A stretch of DNA of 64,000 nt from Pedobacter sp. BMA (GCF_001027745.1 NZ_LECU01000006.1:496001-560000); one strand, 5' to 3'; shown: positions 1 through 9,344, counted from the stretch's first letter. The notes: generated by a model from the letters alone, not told the origin. Translations and numbers: made by a program.

Positions 1-1275
1 AGAACTGATCTTGATCCTGTTAAGGAGATTGATGGCATTTCTGTCAAAAACCTGGTTTCAGATTATGGTTCCCCTGTGTTTGTATTGTCTGAAAAGCAGA
101 TCAGAAGAAACTACCAGTCGGCGGTACGTTCATTTAAAACCCGCTATCCAAAGGTACAATTTGCATGGAGTTATAAAACCAACTATCTGAATGCGGTATG
201 TAAAATTTTTCATCAGGAAGGGAGTTGGGCTGAAGTAGTTTCAGGTTTTGAATACCATAAGGCGCTGAACAACGGGGTTTTGGGAAATCAGATCATTTTT
301 AACGGGCCTGATAAAAAGGAAGCTGATTTAATTTTAGCGATTGAGAAACATTCCCTGATTCATATCGATCATTTCGATGAACTGTATCAGCTTATTCGCA
401 TCAGTGAACGAATCAACAAGAAAGCAAAAGTTGCCATTCGTGTAAATTTCGATACGGGGGTTTATCCTGCCTGGGATAGGTTTGGATTTAACTATGAAAA
501 TGGCCAGGCCTGGACGGCTATATCCAAAATTATAGCTGCAGAAAAAATAGATTTAGTTGGTTTACATTGTCATATCGGAACATTTATGTTGTCGACTTCG
601 GCCTACGCGGTTGCGGCAAAAAAACTTTGCGATTTAGCATTGCGCTGTAAAAATGAACATCAGAACTCCATTCAGTATTTAGATCTGGGAGGCGGCTTTC
701 CGTCAACCAATACATTAAAGGGGGCTTACTTACCAGGTGTAGATACAGTTCCCGGTATTGAAGAGTTTGCCGAGGCCATTACCACTACTATTCTGGAATC
801 CGGTTTCTCATCTGATGAGCTTCCTTTGCTCATTTTAGAAAGTGGCCGTGTGCTGATTGATGATGCCGGCTATTTAATTGGTAGCGTGATTGCGAATAAA
901 CGCCTGAGCGACGGTCGCAGGGCTACCATCATGGATTTTGGAATGAATGTACTATTTACATCAAACTGGTACAATCATAAAGTTACTGTTGCGCAGGATG
1001 CGGGTCAGTATACCGAAGAGACGGTGTTGTTTGGGCCCTTGTGTATGAACATCGATGTGATTCGTGAGAGTATAAACCTTCCCCTTTTAGAAACAGGCGA
1101 TCATGTAATTGTACATAAAGTGGGTGCTTATAATATGACTCAATGGATGCAGTTTATCAATATGCGGCCTGCGGTAGTTTTAATTGATCAGCATGGGAAA
1201 AGCCATTTGATCAGAAAGCAGGAAACGCTTGAATATCTCGAAATGATGGAACAATTACCTGATTATTTAAAATAG
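1..1275 (+). CDS. PLP-dependent decarboxylase (DapDC/LysA-like fold), 5' partial
   Basis: Fold-type III PLP enzyme of the diaminopimelate/ornithine decarboxylase group. The frame is open from base 1 with no stop, so the gene starts before the window; the GTG at 76 is internal because the residues just before it (DYGSP) belong to the conserved N-terminal strand. The PLP lysine is in SYKTN (about nt 175), followed by HCHIG, a glycine-rich phosphate-binding stretch LDLGGGFPS, ESGR, and a late VGAYN. Substrate cannot be read from sequence. It is not necessarily LysA: its operon partners are a channel-M23 fusion and outer-membrane TPR proteins, which suggests production of a small amine or amide for a surface or transport role (inference). 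The stop lies 2 nt before the next gene, so the two are probably translationally coupled. Confidence 0.85.
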   Translation, partial: RTDLDPVKEIDGISVKNLVSDYGSPVFVLSEKQIRRNYQSAVRSFKTRYPKVQFAWSYKTNYLNAVCKIFHQEGSWAEVVSGFEYHKALNNGVLGNQIIFNGPDKKEADLILAIEKHSLIHIDHFDELYQLIRISERINKKAKVAIRVNFDTGVYPAWDRFGFNYENGQAWTAISKIIAAEKIDLVGLHCHIGTFMLSTSAYAVAAKKLCDLALRCKNEHQNSIQYLDLGGGFPSTNTLKGAYLPGVDTVPGIEEFAEAITTTILESGFSSDELPLLILESGRVLIDDAGYLIGSVIANKRLSDGRRATIMDFGMNVLFTSNWYNHKVTVAQDAGQYTEETVLFGPLCMNIDVIRESINLPLLETGDHVIVHKVGAYNMTQWMQFINMRPAVVLIDQHGKSHLIRKQETLEYLEMMEQLPDYLK

Positions 1276-1277
1276 GA

Positions 1278-3425
1278 TTGAAAAGAAAAGTGCAATATTA
1301 TCTTCAAGCGGCTTTAAACAGCTATGCGATTTTGTTTTTCTCACAAAACAAAATCCTTGGAGCTTTATTGTTTTTAGTTTCGATGTTTAACCCGAATGCG
1401 GGTATTTCTGGTCTGATTGCTTTAATTGTTTCGCTGGCTCTGGTGAGTAGTCTGGGTTTTAATAAAGAGGATATTAAGTCAGGGTTGTATAGCTTCAACT
1501 CGCTTCTATTAGGAATTGGATTCGGCACTTTCTATAATTTCAATTATACCTTCTGGCTTTGGTTATCTGCTGCATGTTTGTTATGCGTGGTGTTAAGTGT
1601 TAATCTCACGGCTTTATTGGGCAAATATGCTTTGCCAACACTATCCATTCCTTTTGTTATCAGTTTCTGGCTCGTATTGATTGCTGCTAACGGATACACA
1701 GGCATGGGTTTGATCCAAAAAAGCAGCTCGCTGGTTTTCGAGCTGACTACCGTAGTGCCTTCGCATTTTACCAGAATTTGTAATTTCTTTGATCGCCTGC
1801 ACATGCCGGCTTATATGGATCTGTTTTTCCGGTCTGTAAGTGCGCTCTTATTTCAGAACAGCATTCTTGCCGGAATATTGATCAGCATTGGTTTTTTTAT
1901 TCATTCACGTATCGGGTTTAGTTTGCTGGTTATTGGCTTTGTTATCGCTTGTTTAATCAATCATTTTACCGGCACTTATCCTGATGGAATCAGCAACTAT
2001 CATCTTGGCGCTAATTTTATGATGGTGAGTTGTGCCATAGGAGGATTTTTTCTTATCCCCTCCTGGCGATCTTATTTATGGGCCGTAGTAAGCATTCCTT
2101 TTATATTTTTAATGTTGAACGGAATTTCCAGAATTCTCGGGTTTTACGATCTTCCTGTATTTTCAATGCCATTCTGTTTAGTTACATTGGGTTTGCTTCA
2201 CTTTTTCCTGTTGCGAAAACAACCGGGTAAATTAAAGCTTACTGCACTCCAGAACTATTCTCCGGAAACAAATTTATACCAGTTTTTAAATGCTGAAGAG
2301 CGGCTGAAAGACCTGAAGTATCTGCCTTTGAATCTTCCGTTTATGGGCTCATGGACAATCTCGCAAGCTTATAACGGAGCTATTACCCACAAAGGAGAAT
2401 GGAGCGAAGCTTTGGATTTTGTATTGACCGATACCGACCAGAAAACCTATTCACTTCCGGGAACAAAGCCCGAGGATTATTACTGTTACAATAAGCCTGT
2501 TTTAGCTTCTGCTGATGGTATTGTGCAGGAAGTAGTTAATCACATTGAGGATAATGCTATCGGGCATGCCAACCTTACTCAGAATTGGGGTAATACCGTC
2601 GTAATTAAGCACAACGATAATTTATATACCAAAGTTTCACATTTGAAGAAGAATTCGGTAAAGGTTAAAGCAGGGGATTATGTAAAGCATGGGGAGATTA
2701 TCGCGCTATGCGGAAATTCAGGAAGATCACCGGAGCCTCATCTGCATTTTCAGGTTCAGGCTACACCATTCATTGGTTCGAAAACCATTGCCTATCCTTT
2801 TGTGTGTTATGTAGATGAAAAAAGTGATGCTTTAGCATCTTTTGAAATTCCTTCAGAAAATGATGTGATTAAGTCGCCTGAAATCAACCCCTATCTTAAA
2901 AACGTTTTTAACTTTCAGCCCGGTTATGTCGTAAATATCTCAACCAACCTGGGGCACAAGGAAACCTGGGAAGTATTTTCTGATGATTACAGCTATACCT
3001 ATCTTTTCTGTCACGAAACCGGATCGATAGCTTACTTTGTAAGCAACCAATATTTATTTTATTTCACCAGGTTTTATGGATCAAAAAACTCGGCTTTATA
3101 CAGTTTCTACCAAGCTGCATATAGGGTAAGTTACTCGGCACATCCTTTAGAGGATTCATATGCAATGGATACCGGCCAGTTCAAGCCTGCATTGTGGCTA
3201 CAGGATTTACTTGCACCATTCTATATTTTTACTAAAAATACCTACAGAAATTCTATAACATACAGGGCAGACGGAATTGATATCTATGCAGAAGCATTCA
3301 CACGGGTTTTTAATAAACGCCAAAACTTAATGCACGCGAATTTCACAATAGCATATGAAGGAATAACGCAACTCGATGTACAGCGAAAAAACAAACTGTT
3401 GAAAATAACATGGCACAGAGATTAA
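1278..3425 (+). CDS. urea-transporter-like membrane domain fused to M23 metallopeptidase domain
   Basis: 715 aa, probable TTG start 2 nt after the upstream stop; no in-frame ATG lies near the N-terminus. Residues about 15-140 and 182-310 are two hydrophobic halves resembling the internal duplication of the urea transporter (UT) family: each has an N[PS] near a helix start, a xGLYSFN-like or related turn, and a closing LPxLSIPF or LPVFSMPF segment. Residues about 360-500 form a LytM/M23 domain with H371, D380, H455 and the HLH pair H488/H490, so the zinc site looks intact, although the H-to-D spacing is longer than in LytM. Residues 540-715 are an unassigned, aromatic-rich tail. A solute channel joined to a peptidoglycan hydrolase fold is unusual. 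The 3' end overlaps the next gene by 16 nt. UT assignment is by pattern, M23 is secure. Confidence 0.8.
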   Translation: MKRKVQYYLQAALNSYAILFFSQNKILGALLFLVSMFNPNAGISGLIALIVSLALVSSLGFNKEDIKSGLYSFNSLLLGIGFGTFYNFNYTFWLWLSAACLLCVVLSVNLTALLGKYALPTLSIPFVISFWLVLIAANGYTGMGLIQKSSSLVFELTTVVPSHFTRICNFFDRLHMPAYMDLFFRSVSALLFQNSILAGILISIGFFIHSRIGFSLLVIGFVIACLINHFTGTYPDGISNYHLGANFMMVSCAIGGFFLIPSWRSYLWAVVSIPFIFLMLNGISRILGFYDLPVFSMPFCLVTLGLLHFFLLRKQPGKLKLTALQNYSPETNLYQFLNAEERLKDLKYLPLNLPFMGSWTISQAYNGAITHKGEWSEALDFVLTDTDQKTYSLPGTKPEDYYCYNKPVLASADGIVQEVVNHIEDNAIGHANLTQNWGNTVVIKHNDNLYTKVSHLKKNSVKVKAGDYVKHGEIIALCGNSGRSPEPHLHFQVQATPFIGSKTIAYPFVCYVDEKSDALASFEIPSENDVIKSPEINPYLKNVFNFQPGYVVNISTNLGHKETWEVFSDDYSYTYLFCHETGSIAYFVSNQYLFYFTRFYGSKNSALYSFYQAAYRVSYSAHPLEDSYAMDTGQFKPALWLQDLLAPFYIFTKNTYRNSITYRADGIDIYAEAFTRVFNKRQNLMHANFTIAYEGITQLDVQRKNKLLKITWHRD

Positions 3426-4552
3426 GGCTATTGATGTTGCTATTGTTGTTGACTGTAACAACAATTAAGGCGCAAACCCGCTATCAAAGCGTAGATAGTA
3501 TTTCCTTTAGCCTGTTTAATGGAGGGGAGTGGCAGAGGCTTATCGCATTTGGAGCCGAGGCTTTAAACAACGGTGAAGACTTTCCTCTATTGCGTTTGAG
3601 ATTGGGCTATGCATCATTTGTGAGGCAAAATTACAGTGATGCCCTAAAGCATTATGATAAGGTTTTGCTTGATGATAAAACAAACCAGACTGCGTTATAC
3701 TATTCATATTTAAGCCATGTTTATCTAAACAGGCGAACTGATGCTGCATACCTGGTATCTCTTCTGGATACAAATGTTATTGAAGGGGTTGCTGTAAAGC
3801 CATTTAAAGTATTACTGGCAGGTACAGAAGGTGGAATAAAGTTTACCAATATCTATGAACGGGGAAATTCATTTTTCTCCAGAACTTTTTTTGATATGAG
3901 GCTAGGGTACAAGTTGGATCTCTCCACTTCTTTCACTTATTTTAATCAGCCGGTATTTAATGATAACATTGAGCAACCTGGATATTATACTAAGCTAACC
4001 TATACACCCTTCAGAAAAATTAATTTCATTGGGGCCTATCATTACATGCGCTCGAATTTAAGGCAGCTGGTTTATCAAAATCATGCTGGTTTAATTGGCA
4101 TCCGTTATTCTGACAGTGGAAATGATTTACAGGCAAATTTTATATTGTCTCAGATAGGAGATGAGAATACCAGGCAATATGATTTAAAATTTACCAGATA
4201 TATTACCGGAAATTTAAATTTTTATAACATCAGCAGAATTTCAATAGTAGATGTTTTGAATAACATCAACCCGGTTTTTCAACAGACTTTTGGAATTAAG
4301 CCCGTGAGGAACTTATGGTTTGAGGCCATGGTGACTTTTGGCAATCAATACAATTATGCTGAGGCCGACGCACTTTATATTTACAATGGGTTTGATAAAA
4401 CTAAATTCAAGGCAGGGGGAAATTGTTATTTTATGTTAAAACAACACGTTCTATTGGGTATGAATTATACATTTGAACGTAAATCAGATAATATTTTTAG
4501 ATTTGGTTATTTACAACACTCAATAAACGCAGGCATTACATGGAATTTTTGA
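3410..4552 (+). CDS. TPR plus outer-membrane beta-barrel protein (YaiO-like)
   Basis: 380 aa with a signal peptide (hydrophobic run to residue 21, then AQ). Residues about 40-115 look like TPR helices (ALKHYDKVLL, ALYYSYLSHVYL). From about residue 150 the sequence changes to alternating polar/aromatic strands and ends in GITWNF, the terminal aromatic expected of an outer-membrane barrel. The layout resembles YaiO-type barrels; that family name is tentative. It overlaps the genes on both sides (16 and 13 nt), so it is translated as part of the decarboxylase/channel-M23 operon and probably supplies an outer-membrane component. Confidence 0.7.
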   Translation: MAQRLRLLMLLLLLTVTTIKAQTRYQSVDSISFSLFNGGEWQRLIAFGAEALNNGEDFPLLRLRLGYASFVRQNYSDALKHYDKVLLDDKTNQTALYYSYLSHVYLNRRTDAAYLVSLLDTNVIEGVAVKPFKVLLAGTEGGIKFTNIYERGNSFFSRTFFDMRLGYKLDLSTSFTYFNQPVFNDNIEQPGYYTKLTYTPFRKINFIGAYHYMRSNLRQLVYQNHAGLIGIRYSDSGNDLQANFILSQIGDENTRQYDLKFTRYITGNLNFYNISRISIVDVLNNINPVFQQTFGIKPVRNLWFEAMVTFGNQYNYAEADALYIYNGFDKTKFKAGGNCYFMLKQHVLLGMNYTFERKSDNIFRFGYLQHSINAGITWNF

Positions 4553-5163
4553 CACGATTTACATTATTTGCTGTTCTTGGCCTCTCTGTTTTTAAGATAC
4601 ATGCCCAGGGCAACGCGAATATGCAAAGGGCTTTCCAGAGTAGCTACAATGAGGAGAGCAAGAAGAACTATGCAGAAGCCATAAGTGATGTGATGCCGTT
4701 CTATTCGGAAGGAAATTATGAAACGAATTTAAGGATAGGCTGGTTGTATTATCTGGCCAAAAACTATAGTGCTTCTCAAAACTATTATACCCGTGCGGTT
4801 AATATCAGGCCCAATTCTATTGAGGCCAGGTTTGGTTTGATTAAACCGCTTTCTTTGTTAAGCAGTTGGGATAAAGTTGTAGAGCAATACAATAACATTC
4901 TTAAAACAGACCCGCAGAATACTCAGGCAAATTATTGGCTGGGTGTAATTATTTATAACCGAAAGCAATATGCTTCAGCAGCAAAATATTTTGCAAAGGT
5001 TGTTGGGGCTTATCCTTTTGACTATGATGGAAACCATATGTTAGGCTGGGCACTCTTGTTTTCAGGAAGAAAAGCGGAGGCAAAGGGCTGTTTTGAACGT
5101 GCTTTGCTCATCAAACCTGGCGATTCTTCGAGCACAGATGGATTAAATAGGGCTGCCAAATAA
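4540..5163 (+). CDS. secreted TPR protein
   Basis: 207 aa. Signal peptide with cleavage likely after HAQ (residue about 23). Residues about 70-200 hold three to four tetratricopeptide repeats (for example NTQANYWLGVIIYNRKQYAS and GNHMLGWALLFSGRKAEA), a scaffold for protein contacts. It overlaps the barrel gene by 13 nt and is the last gene before a terminator, so it closes the operon. A periplasmic adaptor between the inner-membrane channel-M23 protein and the barrel is a reasonable inference; no enzyme motif is visible. Confidence 0.75.
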   Translation: MEFLTRFTLFAVLGLSVFKIHAQGNANMQRAFQSSYNEESKKNYAEAISDVMPFYSEGNYETNLRIGWLYYLAKNYSASQNYYTRAVNIRPNSIEARFGLIKPLSLLSSWDKVVEQYNNILKTDPQNTQANYWLGVIIYNRKQYASAAKYFAKVVGAYPFDYDGNHMLGWALLFSGRKAEAKGCFERALLIKPGDSSSTDGLNRAAK

Positions 5164-5167
5164 GCTT

Positions 5168-5190
5168 AAAGGCATATTATATGCTTTTTT
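5168..5190 (+). terminator. intrinsic terminator of the TPR/barrel operon
   Basis: GCATA / TATGC stem (5172-5176 with 5180-5184), extended by A-U pairs on the outside, followed by six T. It lies 5 nt after the stop of the TPR gene. Confidence 0.6.
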
Positions 5191-5211
5191 ATGAATTGTG
5201 AAAATAAAAAA

Positions 5212-5240
5212 TTGATTATAACTATTTAACCATACCTTTG
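5212..5240 (+). promoter_or_regulatory. Bacteroidota-type promoter of the cold-shock gene
   Basis: TTG at 5212-5214 and TACCTTTG at 5233-5240 with an 18-nt spacer, matching the -33 TTG / -7 TAnnTTTG pattern of the Bacteroidota sigma factor. The ATG follows 22 nt after the -7 box. Confidence 0.65.
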
Positions 5241-5262
5241 GTACAAATTAAAATACAATATA

Positions 5263-5454
5263 ATGCAACAAGGAACAGTAAAATTTTTTAATGAAACTAA
5301 AGGTTTTGGATTTATCGTACCATCAAATGGCGATGCCGAAATTTTTGTTCATGTTTCAGGTCTAATCGATAACATTCGTGAGAATGATACCGTAAACTAC
5401 GAAGTAGAAGAAGGTAGAAAAGGCCTAAACGCGGTAAATGTAAAAGTAGCTTAA
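5263..5454 (+). CDS. cold-shock domain protein (CspA family)
   Basis: 63 aa, a single OB-fold cold-shock domain that binds single-stranded RNA/DNA and melts mRNA structure. RNP1 is KGFGFI (residues 13-18) and RNP2 is IFVHVS. The length is typical of the family in Bacteroidota. It is monocistronic: its own -7 box lies 22 nt upstream and a strong terminator 28 nt downstream. The short leader means the long thermosensor 5' UTR of E. coli cspA is absent here. Confidence 0.95.
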   Translation: MQQGTVKFFNETKGFGFIVPSNGDAEIFVHVSGLIDNIRENDTVNYEVEEGRKGLNAVNVKVA

Positions 5455-5482
5455 GAAAACTCAGTCACATAAATCGTAAAGA

Positions 5483-5510
5483 GTCCCGATGCAAATCGGG
5501 ACTTTCTTGT
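5483..5510 (+). terminator. intrinsic terminator of the cold-shock gene
   Basis: Perfect 8-bp stem GTCCCGAT / ATCGGGAC (5483-5490 with 5495-5502), GCAA tetraloop (GNRA type), then TTTCTTGTTTT. The same 20-nt hairpin recurs at 44527-44546. Confidence 0.85.
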
Positions 5511-5706
5511 TTTACGGACTTTTTATGTTTTCGGATCCCGGCTGCTGTGTGATCGCCTCCTTCAACAATCACCGCCTGTAAGCGCTAAAGCGCTAACATT
5601 CTGTCGAAATCTTTCAAATTCTTTCACTTAAGCTTTAGAATGTTTCTAAATAAATGTTTTATCGTTGTTTTGTCATAATCGTTTATAAATTCATTGCATA
5701 ATTAGA

Positions 5707-5714
5707 TACTTTTG
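5707..5714 (+). promoter_or_regulatory. -7 promoter element of sdhCAB
   Basis: TACTTTTG matches TAnnTTTG and lies 29 nt before the sdhC ATG. No clear -33 TTTG at the expected distance. Confidence 0.5.
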
Positions 5715-5743
5715 CAAGAAATTTAGATATAAATCCTAATCAA

Positions 5744-6424
5744 ATGAGTGGTTTCGGAAATGCACTTTCTTCATCAATAGGAAAGAAATTCATTATGGGT
5801 ATTACAGGTTTGTTCCTGATACTTTTTTTAGTTGTACACGCTGGTATCAATTCGTTAATATTTCTTGACGATAATGGTCTTAAGTTCAACATTGGCGCTC
5901 ACTTTATGGCGACCAACTGGATCATCAGGGCTGGTGAGTATATTTTGTTTGTTGGATTGTTGGTACACATCTTTCAGGCGTTGAGGTTAACTATTCAAAA
6001 CAGAAAAGCCAGACCAGAAAGATATGCTGTGAACGATGGAAATGCCAACAGCAAATGGTATAGCCGCTCAATGGGCTTGCTAGGCACATTATTGTTGATC
6101 TTCCTGGTTATTCACTTGAAAGATTTCTGGGTAGTATCCCGTTTTACAGGCATCCCAACGGTTGACGCTAACGGTCATGAAGACCTTTATGCAGTAATGA
6201 GAGAGAAATTTCAGGACCCTGTTAGGGTTGCTGCTTACGTATTGTTAATGATTTCATTGTGTTACCATTTACTACATGGTTTTGCATCTGCATTTCAGAC
6301 CATGGGATGGAATCACTCAAAATACAATGGGATTATCAAGAGTGTTGGTGTTTGGTATGCGATCATTATATCAATCGTTTTCGCTTTAATGCCAATTGCA
6401 GTTTATACCCATTTAATTGATTAA
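5744..6424 (+). CDS. sdhC: succinate dehydrogenase/fumarate reductase cytochrome b subunit
   Basis: 226 aa, five hydrophobic segments with membrane-embedded histidines (VVHAGINS, LLVHIFQALR, VIHLKDFW, YHLLHGFAS), as in the single-subunit, di-heme b558 anchors of Bacteroidota and other type-B succinate:quinone oxidoreductases. It anchors SdhAB to the inner membrane and carries electrons to or from menaquinone. The following sdhA and sdhB in the order C-A-B confirm the call. The long terminator-to-ATG gap (5503-5743) holds only the promoter. Confidence 0.93.
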   Translation: MSGFGNALSSSIGKKFIMGITGLFLILFLVVHAGINSLIFLDDNGLKFNIGAHFMATNWIIRAGEYILFVGLLVHIFQALRLTIQNRKARPERYAVNDGNANSKWYSRSMGLLGTLLLIFLVIHLKDFWVVSRFTGIPTVDANGHEDLYAVMREKFQDPVRVAAYVLLMISLCYHLLHGFASAFQTMGWNHSKYNGIIKSVGVWYAIIISIVFALMPIAVYTHLID

Positions 6425-6443
6425 GTTTTAGCACAAAAGAGAT

Positions 6444-8423
6444 ATGTCAGATATTAATTCAAATATTCCAGAAGGCGAGTTAACAAGCAAATGGACTAAA
6501 TATAAGTCTTCTGTGCCTTTGGTTAATCCATCGAACAAAAGAACTATTGAGGTTATTATTGTAGGTTCAGGTTTAGCAGGGGCTTCAGCAGCTGCTACTT
6601 TGGCCGAAATGGGTTACAAAGTAAAATGTTTTTGTTTTCAGGATTCTCCCCGACGTGCGCACTCGATTGCCGCTCAGGGTGGTATCAATGCAGCAAAAAA
6701 TTATCAGAATGATGGTGATAGTGTTTACCGTCTTTTCTACGATACGATAAAAGGGGGCGATTACCGCGCCCGTGAAGCCAATGTACACCGTTTGGCAGAA
6801 GTAAGTGCTAACATTATTGATCAATGTGTGGCACAGGGTGTTCCTCTGGCACGCGAATATGGTGGTTTATTAGATAACCGTTCTTTCGGGGGTACTCAGG
6901 TTCAACGTACGTTTTATGCTGCGGGCCAAACCGGTCAGCAGTTATTATTAGGTGCATATTCTGCATTAGAGCGCCAGATTGGTATGGGTAAAGTTGAAAT
7001 GTATACCCGTCACGAAATGCTTGAAGTTGTTAAAATCGATGGCAAAGCGCGTGGTATCATTGCCCGTAACTTAATTACCGGCGAAATTGAGCGCCATTTC
7101 GGTCATGCTGTAGTTTTAGGAACAGGTGGTTATGGAAACGTATTCTATCTTTCTACCAATGCAATGGGCAGTAACGTTACAGCAGCATGGAAGGCACATA
7201 AACAAGGTGCTTATTTTGCCAACCCTTGTTACACACAGATTCACCCGACTTGTATTCCGGTATCCGGCGATCACCAGTCGAAATTAACCCTGATGTCTGA
7301 ATCGTTACGTAACGACGGGCGGATCTGGGTTCCGAAGAAAAAAGATGATAACCGTAAGGCTTCAGAGATACCTGAGGATGAAAGAGATTACTATCTGGAA
7401 CGCCGTTACCCTGCTTTTGGTAACCTTGTTCCCCGTGATGTTGCTTCGCGTGCTGCTAAAGAACGTTGTGATGCAGGTTATGGTGTAGGTACTTCAAAGC
7501 TTGCTGTTTACCTTGATTTTAAAGCCAATACAGAACGTTATGGCCGTATAGAAGCATCAAAAGCGGGTAACCACAATCCTGATAAAGAAACCTGCATGCG
7601 TTTAGGTACTGCTGTTATCAAGGAAAAATATGGTAACCTATTTGATATGTATGCGCAGATTACAGGTGAAAACCCTTATGAAACGCCAATGCGTATTTAT
7701 CCTGCGGTGCACTATACGATGGGTGGGCTTTGGGTAGACTATAACTTAATGACTTCGGTACCTGGTTTATACTGCACAGGTGAGGCTAACTTCTCTGATC
7801 ATGGTGCTAACCGTTTAGGTGCATCTGCTTTAATGCAAGGCCTGGCTGATGGTTATTTCGTATTGCCTTATACTATCGGATCATATTTATCGAAAGAAAT
7901 TTCTGTAAAGGCAATTTCAACAGATCACCCTGCATTCGTTGAAGCTGAAGAAAGAGCTGTAGGCATTTTAAATACTTTGATCAATATAAAAGGAACGAAG
8001 TCTGTAGATCATTTCCATAAGCGTTTAGGTCACATCATGTGGGAGAAATGCGGTATGGCTCGTAATGAACAAGGCTTAAAAGAAGCAATCGAAGAAATCA
8101 GGGCGCTACGTGCTGAATTCTGGAGTAACGTTCGTGTTCCGGGAGTAGCAAATGAATTGAATACAGAGCTTGAAAAAGCAGGCCGCGTGGCCGACTTTAT
8201 TGAGCTGGGCGAGTTGATGTGTATTGATGCATTGAACCGCAATGAAAGTTGTGGCGGACACTTCCGTGAAGAATACCAGACCGAGGAGGGTGAGGCATTA
8301 CGTGATGACGAGAACTATGCATACGTTGCAGCATGGGAATTCAAGGAAGGGGTAAACTTCGATCTTCATAAAGAAGAGTTGAAGTTTGAAAATATTAAAG
8401 TAGCACAAAGAAGTTATAAATAG
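6444..8423 (+). CDS. sdhA: succinate dehydrogenase/fumarate reductase flavoprotein subunit
   Basis: 659 aa, full length for the Bacteroidota form. The FAD-binding GSGLAG is at residues 41-46, the histidine for covalent FAD is H73 in [11 protein letters not shown], and the substrate-site region holds IHPTCIP and the HYTMGG motif. Catalyses succinate/fumarate interconversion as part of the TCA cycle and the respiratory chain. It starts 19 nt after sdhC. Codons here look more biased to pyrimidine-ending forms than in neighbouring accessory genes, as expected for high expression (impression, not computed). Confidence 0.97.
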   Translation: MSDINSNIPEGELTSKWTKYKSSVPLVNPSNKRTIEVIIVGSGLAGASAAATLAEMGYKVKCFCFQDSPRRAHSIAAQGGINAAKNYQNDGDSVYRLFYDTIKGGDYRAREANVHRLAEVSANIIDQCVAQGVPLAREYGGLLDNRSFGGTQVQRTFYAAGQTGQQLLLGAYSALERQIGMGKVEMYTRHEMLEVVKIDGKARGIIARNLITGEIERHFGHAVVLGTGGYGNVFYLSTNAMGSNVTAAWKAHKQGAYFANPCYTQIHPTCIPVSGDHQSKLTLMSESLRNDGRIWVPKKKDDNRKASEIPEDERDYYLERRYPAFGNLVPRDVASRAAKERCDAGYGVGTSKLAVYLDFKANTERYGRIEASKAGNHNPDKETCMRLGTAVIKEKYGNLFDMYAQITGENPYETPMRIYPAVHYTMGGLWVDYNLMTSVPGLYCTGEANFSDHGANRLGASALMQGLADGYFVLPYTIGSYLSKEISVKAISTDHPAFVEAEERAVGILNTLINIKGTKSVDHFHKRLGHIMWEKCGMARNEQGLKEAIEEIRALRAEFWSNVRVPGVANELNTELEKAGRVADFIELGELMCIDALNRNESCGGHFREEYQTEEGEALRDDENYAYVAAWEFKEGVNFDLHKEELKFENIKVAQRSYK

Positions 8424-8438
8424 TAGCAAGTTAACAGG

Positions 8439-8477
8439 ATCAGGTATCAAGGTCTAAATCCAAACTTGACACCTGAT
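8439..8477. repeat. inverted repeat between sdhA and sdhB
   Basis: ATCAGGTATCAAG (8439-8451) faces CTTGACACCTGAT (8465-8477), 12 of 13 bases complementary around a 13-nt loop. It is followed by the related direct units CTGATACTGAATACTTGATACTT. No T-tract, so it is not a classic terminator. Confidence 0.75.
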
Positions 8478-8508
8478 ACTGAATACTTGATACTTAAATC
8501 TCAATATC

Positions 8509-9279
8509 ATGAGTACAGGAAATATGAACTTAACGCTGAAAGTATGGCGTCAAAAAAATAACAATACCAAAGGTGCTTTGGTTGATTATAAATTATCTGG
8601 TATTTCACCTGATATGTCTTTCTTGGAAATGTTCGATGTGTTAAACGAACAATTAATCAATACAGGCGAAGAACCAGTAGTATTTGATCACGATTGCCGT
8701 GAGGGAATCTGTGGGATGTGCTCAATGTTCATCAACGGCCGTCCGCATGGGCCTAAAGATCTGGTTACTACCTGCCAGTTACACATGCGTTCTTTCAAAG
8801 ATGGTGATACCATCGTTGTTGAACCATGGAGAGCAGCTGCATTTCCGGTAGTTAAAGATTTAACCGTAGACCGGTCTGCTTTCGATAGGGTAATTTCTGC
8901 CGGTGGTTTTATTTCGGTAAACACTGGTAATGCCCAGGACGCGAATAACCTGCCCATCCCTAAAATGCAGGCTGATGCTGCTTTTGAAGCTGCCGCGTGT
9001 ATTGGTTGTGGTGCTTGTGTGGCTACCTGTAAAAATGCCTCGGCAATGTTATTTGTATCTGCAAAAATTTCCCAGCTGGCATTATTACCTCAGGGCCAGC
9101 CAGAGCGTTACCGCCGTGTGCAGAGTATGGTTGCACAAATGGATGCTGAAGGATTTGGTAACTGTACAAATACAGGTGCTTGTGAAGCAGAATGTCCGAA
9201 AGGCATTTCACTTGAAAACATTGCCCGTATGAACCGCGATTTCGCTACGGCTAAATTCATCTCTGAAGAGACGGTTTAA
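8509..9279 (+). CDS. sdhB: succinate dehydrogenase/fumarate reductase iron-sulfur subunit
   Basis: 256 aa. Plant-ferredoxin-type 2Fe-2S cysteines C63, C68, C71 and C89; bacterial ferredoxin-type CxxCxxCxxxC at C164, C167, C170, C174; and a third cluster with C219, C225 and C229 (the last in CPKG). This is the standard three-cluster electron wire between SdhA and SdhC. It is separated from sdhA by an 85-nt spacer containing an inverted repeat, unlike the tight sdhC-sdhA junction, and is followed by a strong terminator. Confidence 0.97.
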   Translation: MSTGNMNLTLKVWRQKNNNTKGALVDYKLSGISPDMSFLEMFDVLNEQLINTGEEPVVFDHDCREGICGMCSMFINGRPHGPKDLVTTCQLHMRSFKDGDTIVVEPWRAAAFPVVKDLTVDRSAFDRVISAGGFISVNTGNAQDANNLPIPKMQADAAFEAAACIGCGACVATCKNASAMLFVSAKISQLALLPQGQPERYRRVQSMVAQMDAEGFGNCTNTGACEAECPKGISLENIARMNRDFATAKFISEETV

Positions 9280-9317
9280 AAGATATACTGTGCATTCCGG
9301 GAAACCGGAATTCTTAG

Positions 9318-9344
9318 GCCTCAAACTTTGTTTGGGGCTTTTTT
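9318..9344 (+). terminator. intrinsic terminator of sdhCAB
   Basis: GCCTCAAAC (9318-9326) pairs with GTTTGGGGC (9330-9338) with one G-U, TTT loop, then TTTTTT. Confidence 0.85.

Noticed and set aside
8930..9232. Out-of-frame ORF inside sdhB
   Set aside because: Shadow of the iron-sulfur subunit gene; Val/Leu-rich artefact.
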